64,000 bases of DNA from Roseovarius atlanticus (lineage in GTDB: Bacteria > Pseudomonadota > Alphaproteobacteria > Rhodobacterales > Rhodobacteraceae), in assembly GCF_001441615.1 (NCBI RefSeq), contig NZ_LAXJ01000025.1:16488-80487 (forward strand), written 5' to 3'. Positions 9,492 through 17,557 of the stretch are shown here, one piece after another. How positions within the stretch are numbered: position 1 is the stretch's first letter; the number at the start of each line of letters is the position of its first letter. The position numbers and the translations under genes are program-made. The notes under the pieces are model-generated. The model did not search any database. It was not told the origin of the DNA and saw only the letters and a program-made list of their open reading frames with translations.

Positions 9492-10344
9492 ATCCGCAGC
9501 ATTGCGCGCCGCCGCCCGCCTCACCGGGACGGCGGCGCTTTGCTTTTCGGCGCTGCTGATGTCCGGGCCGGCGACGGCCCAGACCTCCGACCTTGTCTCG
9601 CAGAACGCCCTGCGCGTCTGCGCCGATCCGGCCAATTACCCCATGTCCACCAAGGAGGGCACGGGGTACGAAAACAAGCTGGCCGAACTCATCGCGTCAA
9701 AGCTGGACCTGCCGGTGCAATACACCTGGTATCCGCAGGCCACGGGCTTCATCCGCAACACGCTGAAGGTCAAGCGCTGCGACGTCGTGATGGGCTATGC
9801 CCAGGGCCACGAACTGGTGCTGAACACCAACCACTATTTCAGCTCGGTCTATACCCTGATCGTGCCGCAGGACAGCGCCCTCGCCTCGGTCGAGAGCCTC
9901 ACCGACGACGCCCTCAAAGGCACCCGCATCGGCATCATCGCCGGCACGCCGCCCTCGGCGCATCTCGCGCGCCACGGGCTCATTGGTAAGGCCAAGCCCT
10001 ATAACCTCGTCGTCGACCGCCGGCACGAGAATCCGGCGACCAACATGCTCGACGACCTCAAGGCCGGCGACATCGACGCCGCCATCCTGTGGGGCCCGCT
10101 CGGCGGCCCGCTGGTCAAGACCGACTACCCCGGCATGAAGGTGATCCCCCTCATCAACGAGGAGCTGCCCCCGCGCCTTTTCTTCCGCATCACGATGGGC
10201 GTGCGGCAGGGTGAAAAGGTCTGGCAGCGCGAGCTCAATTCGCTCATCCGCCGCCACCAGGACGAGATCAACGCGCTTCTGACCGAGGCCGGCGTGCCCC
10301 TTGTCAGCGACATGGGCAACGAGCTTCTGGACCTGGGACAGTGA
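9475..10344 (+). CDS. xoxJ: Quinoprotein dehydrogenase-associated periplasmic binding protein XoxJ
   Basis: A 289-residue secreted protein of the solute-binding-protein fold (LRVCADPANYPMS, GYENKLAELIASKL, TRIGIIAGTPPSAHL, LWGPLGGPL). It is the MxaJ/XoxJ type found with PQQ methanol dehydrogenases. No transport partner is coupled to it; an accessory role in XoxF maturation or activation is known for the group only in outline. ATG 9475 sits about six bases after AAGAGG and overlaps the end of xoxG by 17 bp; ATG 9469 is possible but too close to the ribosome site. The rhodanese-like gene follows with a 4-bp overlap. Confidence 0.92.
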   Translation: MPAWAKSAALRAAARLTGTAALCFSALLMSGPATAQTSDLVSQNALRVCADPANYPMSTKEGTGYENKLAELIASKLDLPVQYTWYPQATGFIRNTLKVKRCDVVMGYAQGHELVLNTNHYFSSVYTLIVPQDSALASVESLTDDALKGTRIGIIAGTPPSAHLARHGLIGKAKPYNLVVDRRHENPATNMLDDLKAGDIDAAILWGPLGGPLVKTDYPGMKVIPLINEELPPRLFFRITMGVRQGEKVWQRELNSLIRRHQDEINALLTEAGVPLVSDMGNELLDLGQ

Positions 10345-10886
10345 AACGCCTCGTGGTGGCCCTCGCCCTTGCGGCCTGGGCCGCCACCGCAGCCACCGCC
10401 CAGGACGTGGCCGAACCCTCCGACTACCGCATGGATGACTACCGCGCCCCGGTGCCCGCAACGCTTGACCGCGGCACCGTCATCGACGCGGAAGAGGCCC
10501 ACGCCCTCTGGCAAACCGGCGAGGCGGTTTTCATCGACGTCCTACCGCAAGCGCCCAAGCCCGAGGGCCTGCCCGAAGGCACCATCTGGCGCGACAAGCC
10601 CCGCCCCAGCATCCCCGGCGCGGTCTGGCTGCCCAACGTGGGCTATGGTGCGCTGGCCGACGTCACCGCCGATTATTTCCGCGCCGGTCTCGATCACGCC
10701 ACCGCGGGCGACCCCGACCGCCCCGTGGTGTTTTTCTGCCTGGCAGACTGCTGGATGAGCTGGAACGCCGCGAAACGCGCGCTCGAATGGAACCATTCGC
10801 AGGTCTACTGGTTCCCCGATGGTACGGACGGGTGGGCGTTTCAGGACTTTCCGTTGGAAGAAATCAAGCCTTTCCCCACCCCCTGA
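10341..10886 (+). CDS. PQQ-dependent catabolism-associated Cys-motif (CXXCW family) rhodanese-like protein
   Basis: A 181-residue secreted protein (signal peptide MKRLVVALALAAWAATAATAQ). The rhodanese-like layout includes TVIDAEEAHALW, VFIDVLPQ, IPGAVWLPNVG and the active loop VVFFCLADCWMSWNAAKRA. This is the protein called the CXXCW family next to PQQ dehydrogenases, although here three residues (LAD) separate the two cysteines. The ATGA-type overlap with xoxJ shows translational coupling. A thiol or redox role in XoxF or cytochrome maturation is plausible but unproven. Confidence 0.9.
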   Translation: MKRLVVALALAAWAATAATAQDVAEPSDYRMDDYRAPVPATLDRGTVIDAEEAHALWQTGEAVFIDVLPQAPKPEGLPEGTIWRDKPRPSIPGAVWLPNVGYGALADVTADYFRAGLDHATAGDPDRPVVFFCLADCWMSWNAAKRALEWNHSQVYWFPDGTDGWAFQDFPLEEIKPFPTP

Positions 10887-10987
10887 CAGGCGAATACGCG
10901 CCATAAATTTGCCGATTGGCCGGGTCGTCCCATATGGTTTGAAAACGACTCACGCAACGAAAACACTTAGACCTGGGAGTGGAAACA

Positions 10988-12412
10988 TTGAATGACAAGT
11001 TGATTTACGGGGTCCTGATCGCGGCCGTGGCCGTGCTTCTGGCAGTAGCAGCCCTGCGCCCGAGACCCGAACCGCTGGGCGACCAGACCGCCCAAGCCAG
11101 CACCGAAACCTCCGAGGAAGAGACCGCAGCCGCCGAGGGCGACAGCGAAGGCTCAGAAGACCAAGCTGCCGCCTCCGACAGCGATAGCGAAGGCTCCGAA
11201 GAACAGGCCGCTTCCTCCGAGAGCGATACCGAAGGTTCCGAGGAACAAGCCGCCTCCTCCGAGGGCGACAGCGAAGGCTCCGAAGACCAAGCCGCCGCCT
11301 CCGAGAGCGACAGCGAAGGTTCCGAAGAGCAGGCAGCGTCCTCCGAGAGTGAGAGCGAAGGTTCCGAGGAACAAGCTGCGTCTGCCGAGGGCGATAGCGA
11401 AGGTTCCGAAGACCAAGCCGCTGCATCCGAGAGCGACAGCGAAGGCTCCGAAGAGCAGGCAGCGTCCTCCGAGAGTGAGAGCGAAGGTTCCCAGGAACAA
11501 GCTGCGTCTTCCGAGGGCGATAGCGAAGGTTCCGAAGACCAAGCGGCCTCCTCCGAGAGCGATAGCGAAGGTTCCGAAGAGCAGGCCGCCTCCTCAGAGA
11601 GCGATAGCGAAGGCTCCGAAGACCAAGCAGCCTCTTCCGAGAGCGACAGCGAAGGTTCCGAAGACCAAGCCGCCGCCTCAGAGAGCGATAGCGAAGGCTC
11701 AGAAGAACAGGCCGCCTCCTCCGAGAGCGACACCGAAGGTTCCGAGGAACAAGCCGCATCTTCCGAGGGCAGCAGCGAAGGCTCAGAAGAGCAAGCCGCA
11801 TCTTCCGAGAGCAGCAGCGAAGGCTCCGAAGAACAAGCCGCGTCTTCCGAAGACAGCAGTGAAGGTTCCGAAGAACAGGCCGCCGCCTCCGAGAGCGACA
11901 CCGAAAGCTCAGAGGAACAAGCCGCGTCTTCCGAAAACAGCAGCGAAGGTTCCGAAGAGCAAGCCGCCGCCTCCGAGAGCGGCAGCGAAGGCTCCGAAGA
12001 GCAAGCAGCCGCCTCCGAGAGCGACAACGAAGGCTCTGACGAACAAGCCGCATCCGCCGAGAGCGACAGCGAAGGCACGCAATCCAGTGCCGACCAGATC
12101 GCCGCGCTCGAGGAACGTGTCGCAGCACTCGAAGCTCAGCTCAGCGAAAGTGGCTCGGGCTCCGGCGACAGCGGGTCCGCATCGGGCGAAGACACCGAAA
12201 CCTTCGGCGTCGGCTCCACCGCGGTCCTGAACGACGGCGACATCCGCATCTTCGTCAGCTCCATCGCGGACGACACCGTGCGCTTTGCCGTCAACGGCTT
12301 CAACGTGCAATCCGCCGAATCCGGCTCCGAGGTCGAGCTTGAAAACGGCTGTATGCTCACGGTCGAAAGCGTGGAGAACAAGACCGCACGCTTCGCCACG
12401 GCCTGCGAGTAA
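10988..12412 (+). CDS. Membrane-anchored acidic repeat protein (22 x 14 residues) with coiled coil and small Cys domain
   Basis: I do not recognise this 474-residue protein. From the N-terminus it has one membrane segment (LIYGVLIAAVAVLLAVAAL), then a Glu/Ser-rich linker. Next come 22 uninterrupted copies of a 14-residue unit close to SEGSEEQAASSESD, with no Lys or Arg in the array. A short heptad coiled coil (IAALEERVAALEAQL) is followed by a Gly/Ser linker and a ~75-residue beta-rich domain with two cysteines (NGCMLTV and TACE). The anchor should leave the rest in the periplasm. TTG 10988 is spaced eight bases after GGGAG; GTG 10979 overlaps that site. It lies directly after xoxFGJ and has its own upstream gap of about 100 bp. 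A polyanionic spacer or metal-binding role is inference. Confidence 0.85.
   Translation: MNDKLIYGVLIAAVAVLLAVAALRPRPEPLGDQTAQASTETSEEETAAAEGDSEGSEDQAAASDSDSEGSEEQAASSESDTEGSEEQAASSEGDSEGSEDQAAASESDSEGSEEQAASSESESEGSEEQAASAEGDSEGSEDQAAASESDSEGSEEQAASSESESEGSQEQAASSEGDSEGSEDQAASSESDSEGSEEQAASSESDSEGSEDQAASSESDSEGSEDQAAASESDSEGSEEQAASSESDTEGSEEQAASSEGSSEGSEEQAASSESSSEGSEEQAASSEDSSEGSEEQAAASESDTESSEEQAASSENSSEGSEEQAAASESGSEGSEEQAAASESDNEGSDEQAASAESDSEGTQSSADQIAALEERVAALEAQLSESGSGSGDSGSASGEDTETFGVGSTAVLNDGDIRIFVSSIADDTVRFAVNGFNVQSAESGSEVELENGCMLTVESVENKTARFATACE
11144..12067 (+). repeat. 42-bp in-frame tandem repeat array, 22 units
   Basis: Twenty-two consecutive 42-bp units encode the 14-residue acidic repeat. 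Units vary mostly in a few positions (SESD, SEGD, SESE, SEDS, TEGS), so the array is old enough to have diverged but is kept perfectly in frame. It produces long spurious Arg- and Leu-rich open frames on the other strand and in the +1 frame. Confidence 0.95.
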
Positions 12413-12426
12413 CGAACAACGAAAGG

Positions 12427-12452
12427 CCCCGGGCGCGCATCACGTGCCCGGG
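12427..12452. terminator. GC-rich hairpin between convergent genes
   Basis: CCCCGGGCGCG (12427-12437) pairs with CGTGCCCGGGG (12442-12452) just after the repeat-protein stop and before the convergent SoxYZ-like gene end. There is no T-run, so termination strength is uncertain. Confidence 0.45.
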
Positions 12453-12463
12453 GTCACTCCGTC

Positions 12464-13273
12464 TCAGTATCCGGTCAATTTCTTGTGCGCATGGGTGACG
12501 GTGCCATCGGTATCCGTCATGGTCACGTCCACCGCCTGCGCCCGGCTCGGCACCGACAGCGCCACCTGCGGATTCTCCGACAGCGATATCGACCCCGTCA
12601 TCTCGACATACCCCGCACCGTCCAGGTCGATATCCACCGTCTCGACATAGCGCATGGGCAAGAACAGCAGCGTGATCTGGTCCATCTGCATCCCCGAATG
12701 CGACGGGTGCGAAATGTCCACGTCCATGCGGTTCAAACGGTTCGCCAGCTTGTCCGCCGCACTCTGCCCCAGGCCCGTCAGACGCCCGGCCAGTTCGATC
12801 TGCATCTTTCCCAACGTTTCCAGCGCCAGCTTCGGGTCGGTCCCCGGCGGCGCCGCGCAGGCCCCCTGTCCCGAGGTCTTGACGAAGGCCTCGGAGACGA
12901 AAAGCCGTCCGTCGGTCGTCTCGGCCACCACGTGCATCGGCGTCGGCCCGTTGATCCGCATCGTTACGTCAAAAAAGAACGCCGGCAGCGGCGTATCCAG
13001 GTCAAAGACCGCCGAGACCGGCATAGGGTTCTCGTCGATCACCAGCGTCACGCTGGCTATCTCGGCCCCCTCGGGGGCGACCACCTGCGCCGCCAGCTGC
13101 GTGCGCGCGTCGTTGCCCGTCCGATACGGCGCGTCGATGGCGATCACTTGCGCACCGTCCAGCAGCGCCCGCTCGCCGTAGATCTCGGCGCTCAGATCCT
13201 CCCACGTCCCGGCCAGCGCCGGCACCGCCATCAGGCACAGCGCGCTCAACGCACGCACAGATGTTCCGATCAT
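12464..13273 (-). CDS. Quinoprotein dehydrogenase-associated SoxYZ-like carrier protein, copy 2
   Basis: Second 269-residue SoxY-SoxZ-type fusion, secreted (signal peptide ending PALAGTW). The SoxY-like half carries TLVIDENPMPVSAVF, equivalent to copy 1 TVVIDENPAPVAGEF. The arm cysteine is Cys139 (SGQGACAAPP). The SoxZ-like half shows ISHPSHSGMQMDQITLLFLPMRYV and GSISLSENP. Clear divergence from copy 1 argues for specialised roles rather than a fresh duplication. It is the last gene of a minus-strand set with the propeller at 13270, which it overlaps by four bases. Confidence 0.85.
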   Translation of the reverse strand: MIGTSVRALSALCLMAVPALAGTWEDLSAEIYGERALLDGAQVIAIDAPYRTGNDARTQLAAQVVAPEGAEIASVTLVIDENPMPVSAVFDLDTPLPAFFFDVTMRINGPTPMHVVAETTDGRLFVSEAFVKTSGQGACAAPPGTDPKLALETLGKMQIELAGRLTGLGQSAADKLANRLNRMDVDISHPSHSGMQMDQITLLFLPMRYVETVDIDLDGAGYVEMTGSISLSENPQVALSVPSRAQAVDVTMTDTDGTVTHAHKKLTGY

Positions 13274-14202
13274 TCCTTGCCTCCTCCCGACAGGAACCTG
13301 CCAAAGGCCCGGGGCCCGTCGCAGGTATCCACGTCATATATCACGTCCAGCGTTTCGGCGTCCATCACGGTCACCGTGTTCTCGAACCAGTTGGCAAAGA
13401 CCACGAGGCTCCCATCCGCCGTGGCGTCGATCCCTTCGGGATATTCACCCACGCTGACCTCCTCCACCGAGTCCAGCGTGTCGAGTTCAATGACGCTCAA
13501 GGAATTCGCATATTGGTTGGTCACGAAGGCACGCCCGCCTGCGAAGGCCACGCCATAGGGCCGCTCGCCCACCGGCACCGTTGCCAGCACCGCGCCGACT
13601 CTTGGATCCACGACGCTCACGTCATTGCTGCCCACGTTGCCCACGAACAGCCGCCCATCGGGTGCAAACCCCAACCCATAGGGCCGCACGCCCACATCGA
13701 CCCGGTGCACCACCTTCAGCGTCTCGGCATCCCACACCGACACCCGGTCGGCATCCTTCTCGGCACTGGCCAGGAACCGTCCATCCGGCGACAGCGCGAT
13801 CCCCGCCGGCTCCGCCCCGGTTCCAAGTTCCTGCAAAACCTCAAGGCTTTCGGAATCCAACACCCAAAGCCGCGCATTGTACCAGTCCGACACGAACAGC
13901 CGCCCGCGCGCGGCATCCAGCGCCACGCCGGTCGGCCCGCCGTCAAGCTGCGTTTCGGTCAAAAGCCTGCCGGTGAGCGTGAAACGCCGCACGGTCTTTG
14001 TATCCGGGGAGACGGAATAGACCGCATCGCCACCAACGGCGACCCCGGCAGGCTTGCCCGCCACGTCCCAGCGATCGATCTCGACCCCTCGGGCCACGTC
14101 AATCACGCTCAACGCATCGGCGGGCTGACAGGTGACAAAGGCGGTCTGCCCGGCCACCGGCGTGGCCAGGCAAATCGCCAGCGCATCAAGAACCCGGCGC
14201 AC
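13270..14202 (-). CDS. YVTN-type beta-propeller protein, periplasmic
   Basis: A 310-residue protein with a signal peptide (MRRVLDALAICLATPVAGQ). The body is a series of propeller repeats: ALSVIDVARG, RLFVSDWYNARLWVLDSESLEV, GLGFAPDGRLFVGNVGSNDVSVVD and AFVTNQYANSLSVIELDTLD. Such propellers recur near PQQ dehydrogenases without an established function; the fold suits protein or ligand binding. The 17-bp overlap with the MxaD-like gene and the 4-bp overlap with the SoxYZ-like gene show an operon. A second propeller of a different subfamily is at 16568-17542. Confidence 0.82.
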   Translation of the reverse strand: MRRVLDALAICLATPVAGQTAFVTCQPADALSVIDVARGVEIDRWDVAGKPAGVAVGGDAVYSVSPDTKTVRRFTLTGRLLTETQLDGGPTGVALDAARGRLFVSDWYNARLWVLDSESLEVLQELGTGAEPAGIALSPDGRFLASAEKDADRVSVWDAETLKVVHRVDVGVRPYGLGFAPDGRLFVGNVGSNDVSVVDPRVGAVLATVPVGERPYGVAFAGGRAFVTNQYANSLSVIELDTLDSVEEVSVGEYPEGIDATADGSLVVFANWFENTVTVMDAETLDVIYDVDTCDGPRAFGRFLSGGGKE

Positions 14203-14728
14203 CGAACCTCTCGGTCAGGGCATCCAGCCCCGCCTGGTAGACACCGCTCACGGCCGCAATTGCCGCCTCGTCGTTCAATTCGGGCGGCGGATCGTTGTTG
14301 GGATAGCCGCGATAGAACGCGCCCCGCCATTCCACGATCGACCCGCCCCCGTCACGCGGCTTCACCGTCAGGTGAGAAGAGTAATTCGTCACCGGCAGCG
14401 TCTCGACCGCGACCTCGGTGATCCGGTAGGAATAGCTCATCTTCTCGTCGCTGTACTTGTAGAGGATCTCGTCGATGGTCGGGCCACCCTCCTCGCCCAG
14501 CGTCAACACGCGCGTGGCGTCAACCTCGTTGCCGCCCTCGCCGGTCGTGGAATGCACCGCCGGGTGCCAGGACATGTCCTGGAAATTGCCGATCGCCTCC
14601 CAGACCTCGGCGGGTTCCGCCGCCACCTCGGTGGTCAGCGTCACCTTCTGCCGCGTCGGCCCGTGCGCCAACGCCATGCCCGGCAGCATCAGCGCCGTCA
14701 GGCTGGCCATGAACAGTCGTCTTCTCAT
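14186..14728 (-). CDS. SRPBCC-fold secreted protein, MxaD-like
   Basis: A 180-residue protein with a signal peptide (MRRRLFMASLTALMLPGMALA) and a START/polyketide-cyclase-like domain: VAAEPAEVWEAIGNFQDMSWHPAVHS, then VDATRVLTLGEEGGPTIDEIL and GSIVEWRGAFYRG. This is the layout of MxaD, a periplasmic protein reported to help electron transfer between methanol dehydrogenase and its cytochrome in methylotrophs. ATG 14728 follows GGAGGAAG. Its 5' end overlaps the stop of the gene at 14725-15231 by four bases. The MxaD assignment is from motif resemblance and context. Confidence 0.78.
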   Translation of the reverse strand: MRRRLFMASLTALMLPGMALAHGPTRQKVTLTTEVAAEPAEVWEAIGNFQDMSWHPAVHSTTGEGGNEVDATRVLTLGEEGGPTIDEILYKYSDEKMSYSYRITEVAVETLPVTNYSSHLTVKPRDGGGSIVEWRGAFYRGYPNNDPPPELNDEAAIAAVSGVYQAGLDALTERFGAPGS

Positions 14729-15231
14729 GTATCTTCCTCCCTGAAGATCCTGTTTTTCAAGATTTGTCGCATCCCCCGCGCCCAGATCTCGTCGGTGCTG
14801 CCGCGCACGCTGACGCTGCCACCCTTCACGATCTCGCCGCTCACGGCATCCTTCAATTGCACCGCGATGGACACCAGCACAGGCGAGACCATGTTGATCT
14901 CGCCCACAAGGATGAACTCCGCGCCCAGCGTCTTGGCCATGCGGATGTCGCACCCATAACAGCTCGCCGGGTTGCTTACGCGCTCCAACTCTTCCGCCAC
15001 CGGCGCAAGGTCCATCAGCGCATAGCCTTCCCCCTCGAATCTCTCCGCCAGCATCGCTTCCAGCATCTCAACCCGCGCCAGGTCTGCCTCGTCCGGCCCC
15101 TCGGCCACCAGCGCCGAGGATTGCGTTGTCTGCCCCGAACTGTCCTCTAGGTGCAGCCCGAAAAAGGCCACAGTGCCTTGCGCGTGCGCAGCCGGGGCGA
15201 AAGCCAGGAACAAGAACAATATCAATCGCAT
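14725..15231 (-). CDS. Secreted protein of unknown function (DUF2380/DUF3280-like)
   Basis: A 168-residue protein with a signal peptide (MRLILFLFLAFAPAAHA). It shows VAFFGLHLEDSSGQTT, a Cys pair in ASCYGCDIRMAKTLGAEFILVGEINMVS, and VQLKDAVSGEIVKGGSVSVRGSTDEIWARGMR in shorter stretches. The pattern resembles DUF2380/DUF3280 proteins, which have a TolB-amino-terminus-like fold. I am not certain of the number. It is the first gene of the minus-strand set 15231 to 12464 and is divergent from the binding protein at 15353. Confidence 0.65.
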   Translation of the reverse strand: MRLILFLFLAFAPAAHAQGTVAFFGLHLEDSSGQTTQSSALVAEGPDEADLARVEMLEAMLAERFEGEGYALMDLAPVAEELERVSNPASCYGCDIRMAKTLGAEFILVGEINMVSPVLVSIAVQLKDAVSGEIVKGGSVSVRGSTDEIWARGMRQILKNRIFREEDT

Positions 15232-15352
15232 ACGGGCGTTCTTAGAAGTTAAGAGTCGCCCTTCATCTTGCGTTGGGTACAGTGATTGCGAAACACGGCA
15301 ATTGGTATTGGTCGGGCCGCGAAGATCAACTTCGCGGTAAGGGAGGATAAAA
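15232..15352. promoter_or_regulatory. Divergent promoter region with a motif shared with pqqA
   Basis: This 121-bp region separates two oppositely directed operons. It contains AGAAGTTAAGAGTCGC at 15244-15259, which differs at one base from AGAAATTAAGAGTCGC at 24829-24844 upstream of pqqA. TTCATCTT-like bases follow in both places. A common regulator binding both is a reasonable inference. Confidence 0.5.
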
Positions 15353-16558
15353 GTGCTGAACCGTTTTGCGACGCTTTTCGCGGCCGCGCTTCTCTGCGCC
15401 GTCACACTGTTTTTTACCGCGGGAACTGCCGCGGCCATCGACGTCCGCGCCGCCGTCCTGCGCGTCGATTACCAGGTCCAGCGCCCCATTTCGCGCTTCG
15501 ACGAGGCGCCCGAGGATCTGGGCTTTGCCGGCGCCGCACTCGCCGATCAGGACAACAACTCCACCGGCAGTTTCATGGGCCACACCTACGAAACGATCCA
15601 GAAATCCGCCGCGCCCGACGCCGCCGATGCCGCCCTCGACGAAATCCTCGCCGACGGCATCCGCCTGATCGTCATCCACGCCCGGGAAGAGGACGTTCTG
15701 CGCCTCGCCGACCGTGCCGCCGAAGAGGGCGCGCTGGTCTTCAACGCCCGCGCCGGCGACATGGCCATGCGCAACGAGGACTGCCGCGCCAACCTCCTGC
15801 ACACCGCCACCAGCTATGCCCAGCAGGCCGACGCCATCGCGCAATTCGCCATCTGGAAGAAGTGGCCCCGCTGGGTGCTCATTTCCGGCTCCAACCCTGC
15901 CGACATGGCGCTGGCCGACGCCTATCGCCGCGCCGCCACCAAGTTCGGCGCCCAGATCGTCGAGGAACGCACCTTCGAAGACACCGGCGGCGCCCGCCGT
16001 ACCGATTCCGGCCATGTCCTCGTCCAGCGCCAACTGCCCACCTTCATGCAGGACCTGCCCGAGCATGACGTGGTCATCACCGCCGACGAGACCGACTATT
16101 TCGCCGCCTACCTCACCTACCACCTGTGGGATCCGCGCCCCGTGATGGGCTCGTCCGGTCTGCGCCCCGTGCAGATGCATGGCGGGCACGAAGCCTACGG
16201 CGCGACCCAGCTTCAGACCCGCTTCGAAAAACTGGCGGGCCGCTACATCAAGGATGCCGATTACAACGTCTGGATCGCCCTGCGCGCGGTGGGTGAGGCC
16301 GTGACCCGCGCCCAAACCGCCGAGCCGGACGGGGTAAAAGACTACCTGCTCTCCGACCAGTTCGAACTGGCCGGCTTCAAGGGGCAGGAAGTCACCTTCC
16401 GCGACTGGAACGGCCAGATGCGCCAGCAGGTCATGCTTTACGACGACCGCGTCACGGTCAGCGTCAGCCCGCAGGAAGGTTTCCTGCACCAGAACGCCGT
16501 GCAGGACACGCTCGGCCTCGACCGCCCGGAATCGGCCTGCACGGCCTTCAGCAACTAA
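15353..16558 (+). CDS. ABC transporter substrate-binding protein of the PQQ-dependent alcohol dehydrogenase system
   Basis: A 401-residue secreted protein (signal peptide to TAAAID) with a branched-amino-acid-binding-like (periplasmic binding protein type I) fold: IRLIVIHAREEDVLRLAD, LLHTATSYAQQADAIAQFAIWKKW and VVITADETDYFAAYLTYHLWDPRPV. The member type is the one fixed to PQQ alcohol dehydrogenase regions, together with the propeller (16568), ATPase (20623) and permease (21339). Start GTG 15353 has GGGAGGA upstream. Its ligand is unknown. It heads a co-directional block extending to 22130. Confidence 0.85.
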   Translation: MLNRFATLFAAALLCAVTLFFTAGTAAAIDVRAAVLRVDYQVQRPISRFDEAPEDLGFAGAALADQDNNSTGSFMGHTYETIQKSAAPDAADAALDEILADGIRLIVIHAREEDVLRLADRAAEEGALVFNARAGDMAMRNEDCRANLLHTATSYAQQADAIAQFAIWKKWPRWVLISGSNPADMALADAYRRAATKFGAQIVEERTFEDTGGARRTDSGHVLVQRQLPTFMQDLPEHDVVITADETDYFAAYLTYHLWDPRPVMGSSGLRPVQMHGGHEAYGATQLQTRFEKLAGRYIKDADYNVWIALRAVGEAVTRAQTAEPDGVKDYLLSDQFELAGFKGQEVTFRDWNGQMRQQVMLYDDRVTVSVSPQEGFLHQNAVQDTLGLDRPESACTAFSN

Positions 16559-16567
16559 GGGGAACAC

Positions 16568-17542
16568 ATGAAACTCAAGGCACTCCTTCTAACTTCCGCC
16601 CTGGCGCTCGCCGCCGGGCCCGCGCTGGCCGGCAAGGCTTTCGTGACCAACGAACGCGGCAACACCATCACCGTGATCGACACCGAAACCTGGGAAGTGA
16701 CCGACGAGTTTTTCGCCGGCAACCGCCCCCGCGGCATCACCGCCAGCCCCGACGGCACCAAGATCTATGTCTGCGCCTCCGACGACAATCTCGTCCGCGT
16801 GTTCGACTCCGAAACCTACGAGGAGCTGCCCTCGCTCCCCTCCGGCCCCGACCCCGAGCTTTTCATCATCGAACCCTCGGGCAAGCGGCTTTACATCGCC
16901 AACGAGGATGACAACCTCGTGACCGTCACCGACACCGAAAGCCGCACCGTGCTGGCCGAGGTGCCCGTGGGGGTCGAACCCGAGGGCATGGGCATGAGCC
17001 CCGACGCCAAGTGGGTGGTGAACACGTCCGAGACGACCAATATGGCGCATTTCATCTCGACCGAGGATTACGAGATCAAGCACAACATCCTGGTCGACCA
17101 GCGCCCGCGCTATGCCCAGTACACCGCCGACGGCACCCGCCTCTTCGTCACCTCCGAGATCGGCGGCACAGTCAGCGTCATGGACATCGCCGAGGACGGC
17201 ACACCGACGCTCGTGCAGAAAATCACCTTCGAGGTCCCGAACGTTCAGCCCGAATGGCTGCAACCCGTGGGCGCCAAGGTCACCTCCGACGGCACCCGTC
17301 TCTTCGTGGCGCTTGGCCCTTCGAACCGCGTCGCCGTGGTCGATGCCCAAAGCCTCGAGGTGCTGGACTACATCCTGGTTGGTCAGCGCGTCTGGCAGCT
17401 CGATTTCACGCCGGACGAAAAATACCTGCTCACCACCAACGGCAATTCCAACGACATCACCGTCATCGACGTGGCCAAGGAAGAGGCCGTTCGCTCCATC
17501 CAGGTTGGCGATCAGCCCTGGGGCGTGGTGACCATCGAATAA
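16568..17542 (+). CDS. PQQ-dependent catabolism-associated beta-propeller protein
   Basis: A 324-residue secreted propeller (signal peptide MKLKALLLTSALALAAGPALA). Clear YVTN repeats are present: KAFVTNERGNTITVIDTETWE, KIYVCASDDNLVRVFDSE, RLYIANEDDNLVTVTDTES, RLFVTSEIGGTVSVMD, RLFVALGPSNRVAVVDAQS and YLLTTNGNSNDITVID (seven blades expected). It starts nine bases after the binding protein stop. Function is unknown; co-occurrence with the PQQ-linked ABC system is the established association. Confidence 0.87.
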   Translation: MKLKALLLTSALALAAGPALAGKAFVTNERGNTITVIDTETWEVTDEFFAGNRPRGITASPDGTKIYVCASDDNLVRVFDSETYEELPSLPSGPDPELFIIEPSGKRLYIANEDDNLVTVTDTESRTVLAEVPVGVEPEGMGMSPDAKWVVNTSETTNMAHFISTEDYEIKHNILVDQRPRYAQYTADGTRLFVTSEIGGTVSVMDIAEDGTPTLVQKITFEVPNVQPEWLQPVGAKVTSDGTRLFVALGPSNRVAVVDAQSLEVLDYILVGQRVWQLDFTPDEKYLLTTNGNSNDITVIDVAKEEAVRSIQVGDQPWGVVTIE

Positions 17543-17557
17543 AGAAGGATACGCACA

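Noticed and set aside
11144..12067. Possible CRISPR array
   Set aside because: The units are contiguous with no spacers, in frame with a protein and of 42 bp; it is a coding tandem repeat.
10950..12230. Long open frames antisense to and in the +1 frame of the acidic repeat gene (Arg/Leu-rich, Ser/Leu-rich, Lys/Pro-rich products)
   Set aside because: They arise because a 42-bp repeat keeps every frame open; no ribosome sites and improbable compositions.
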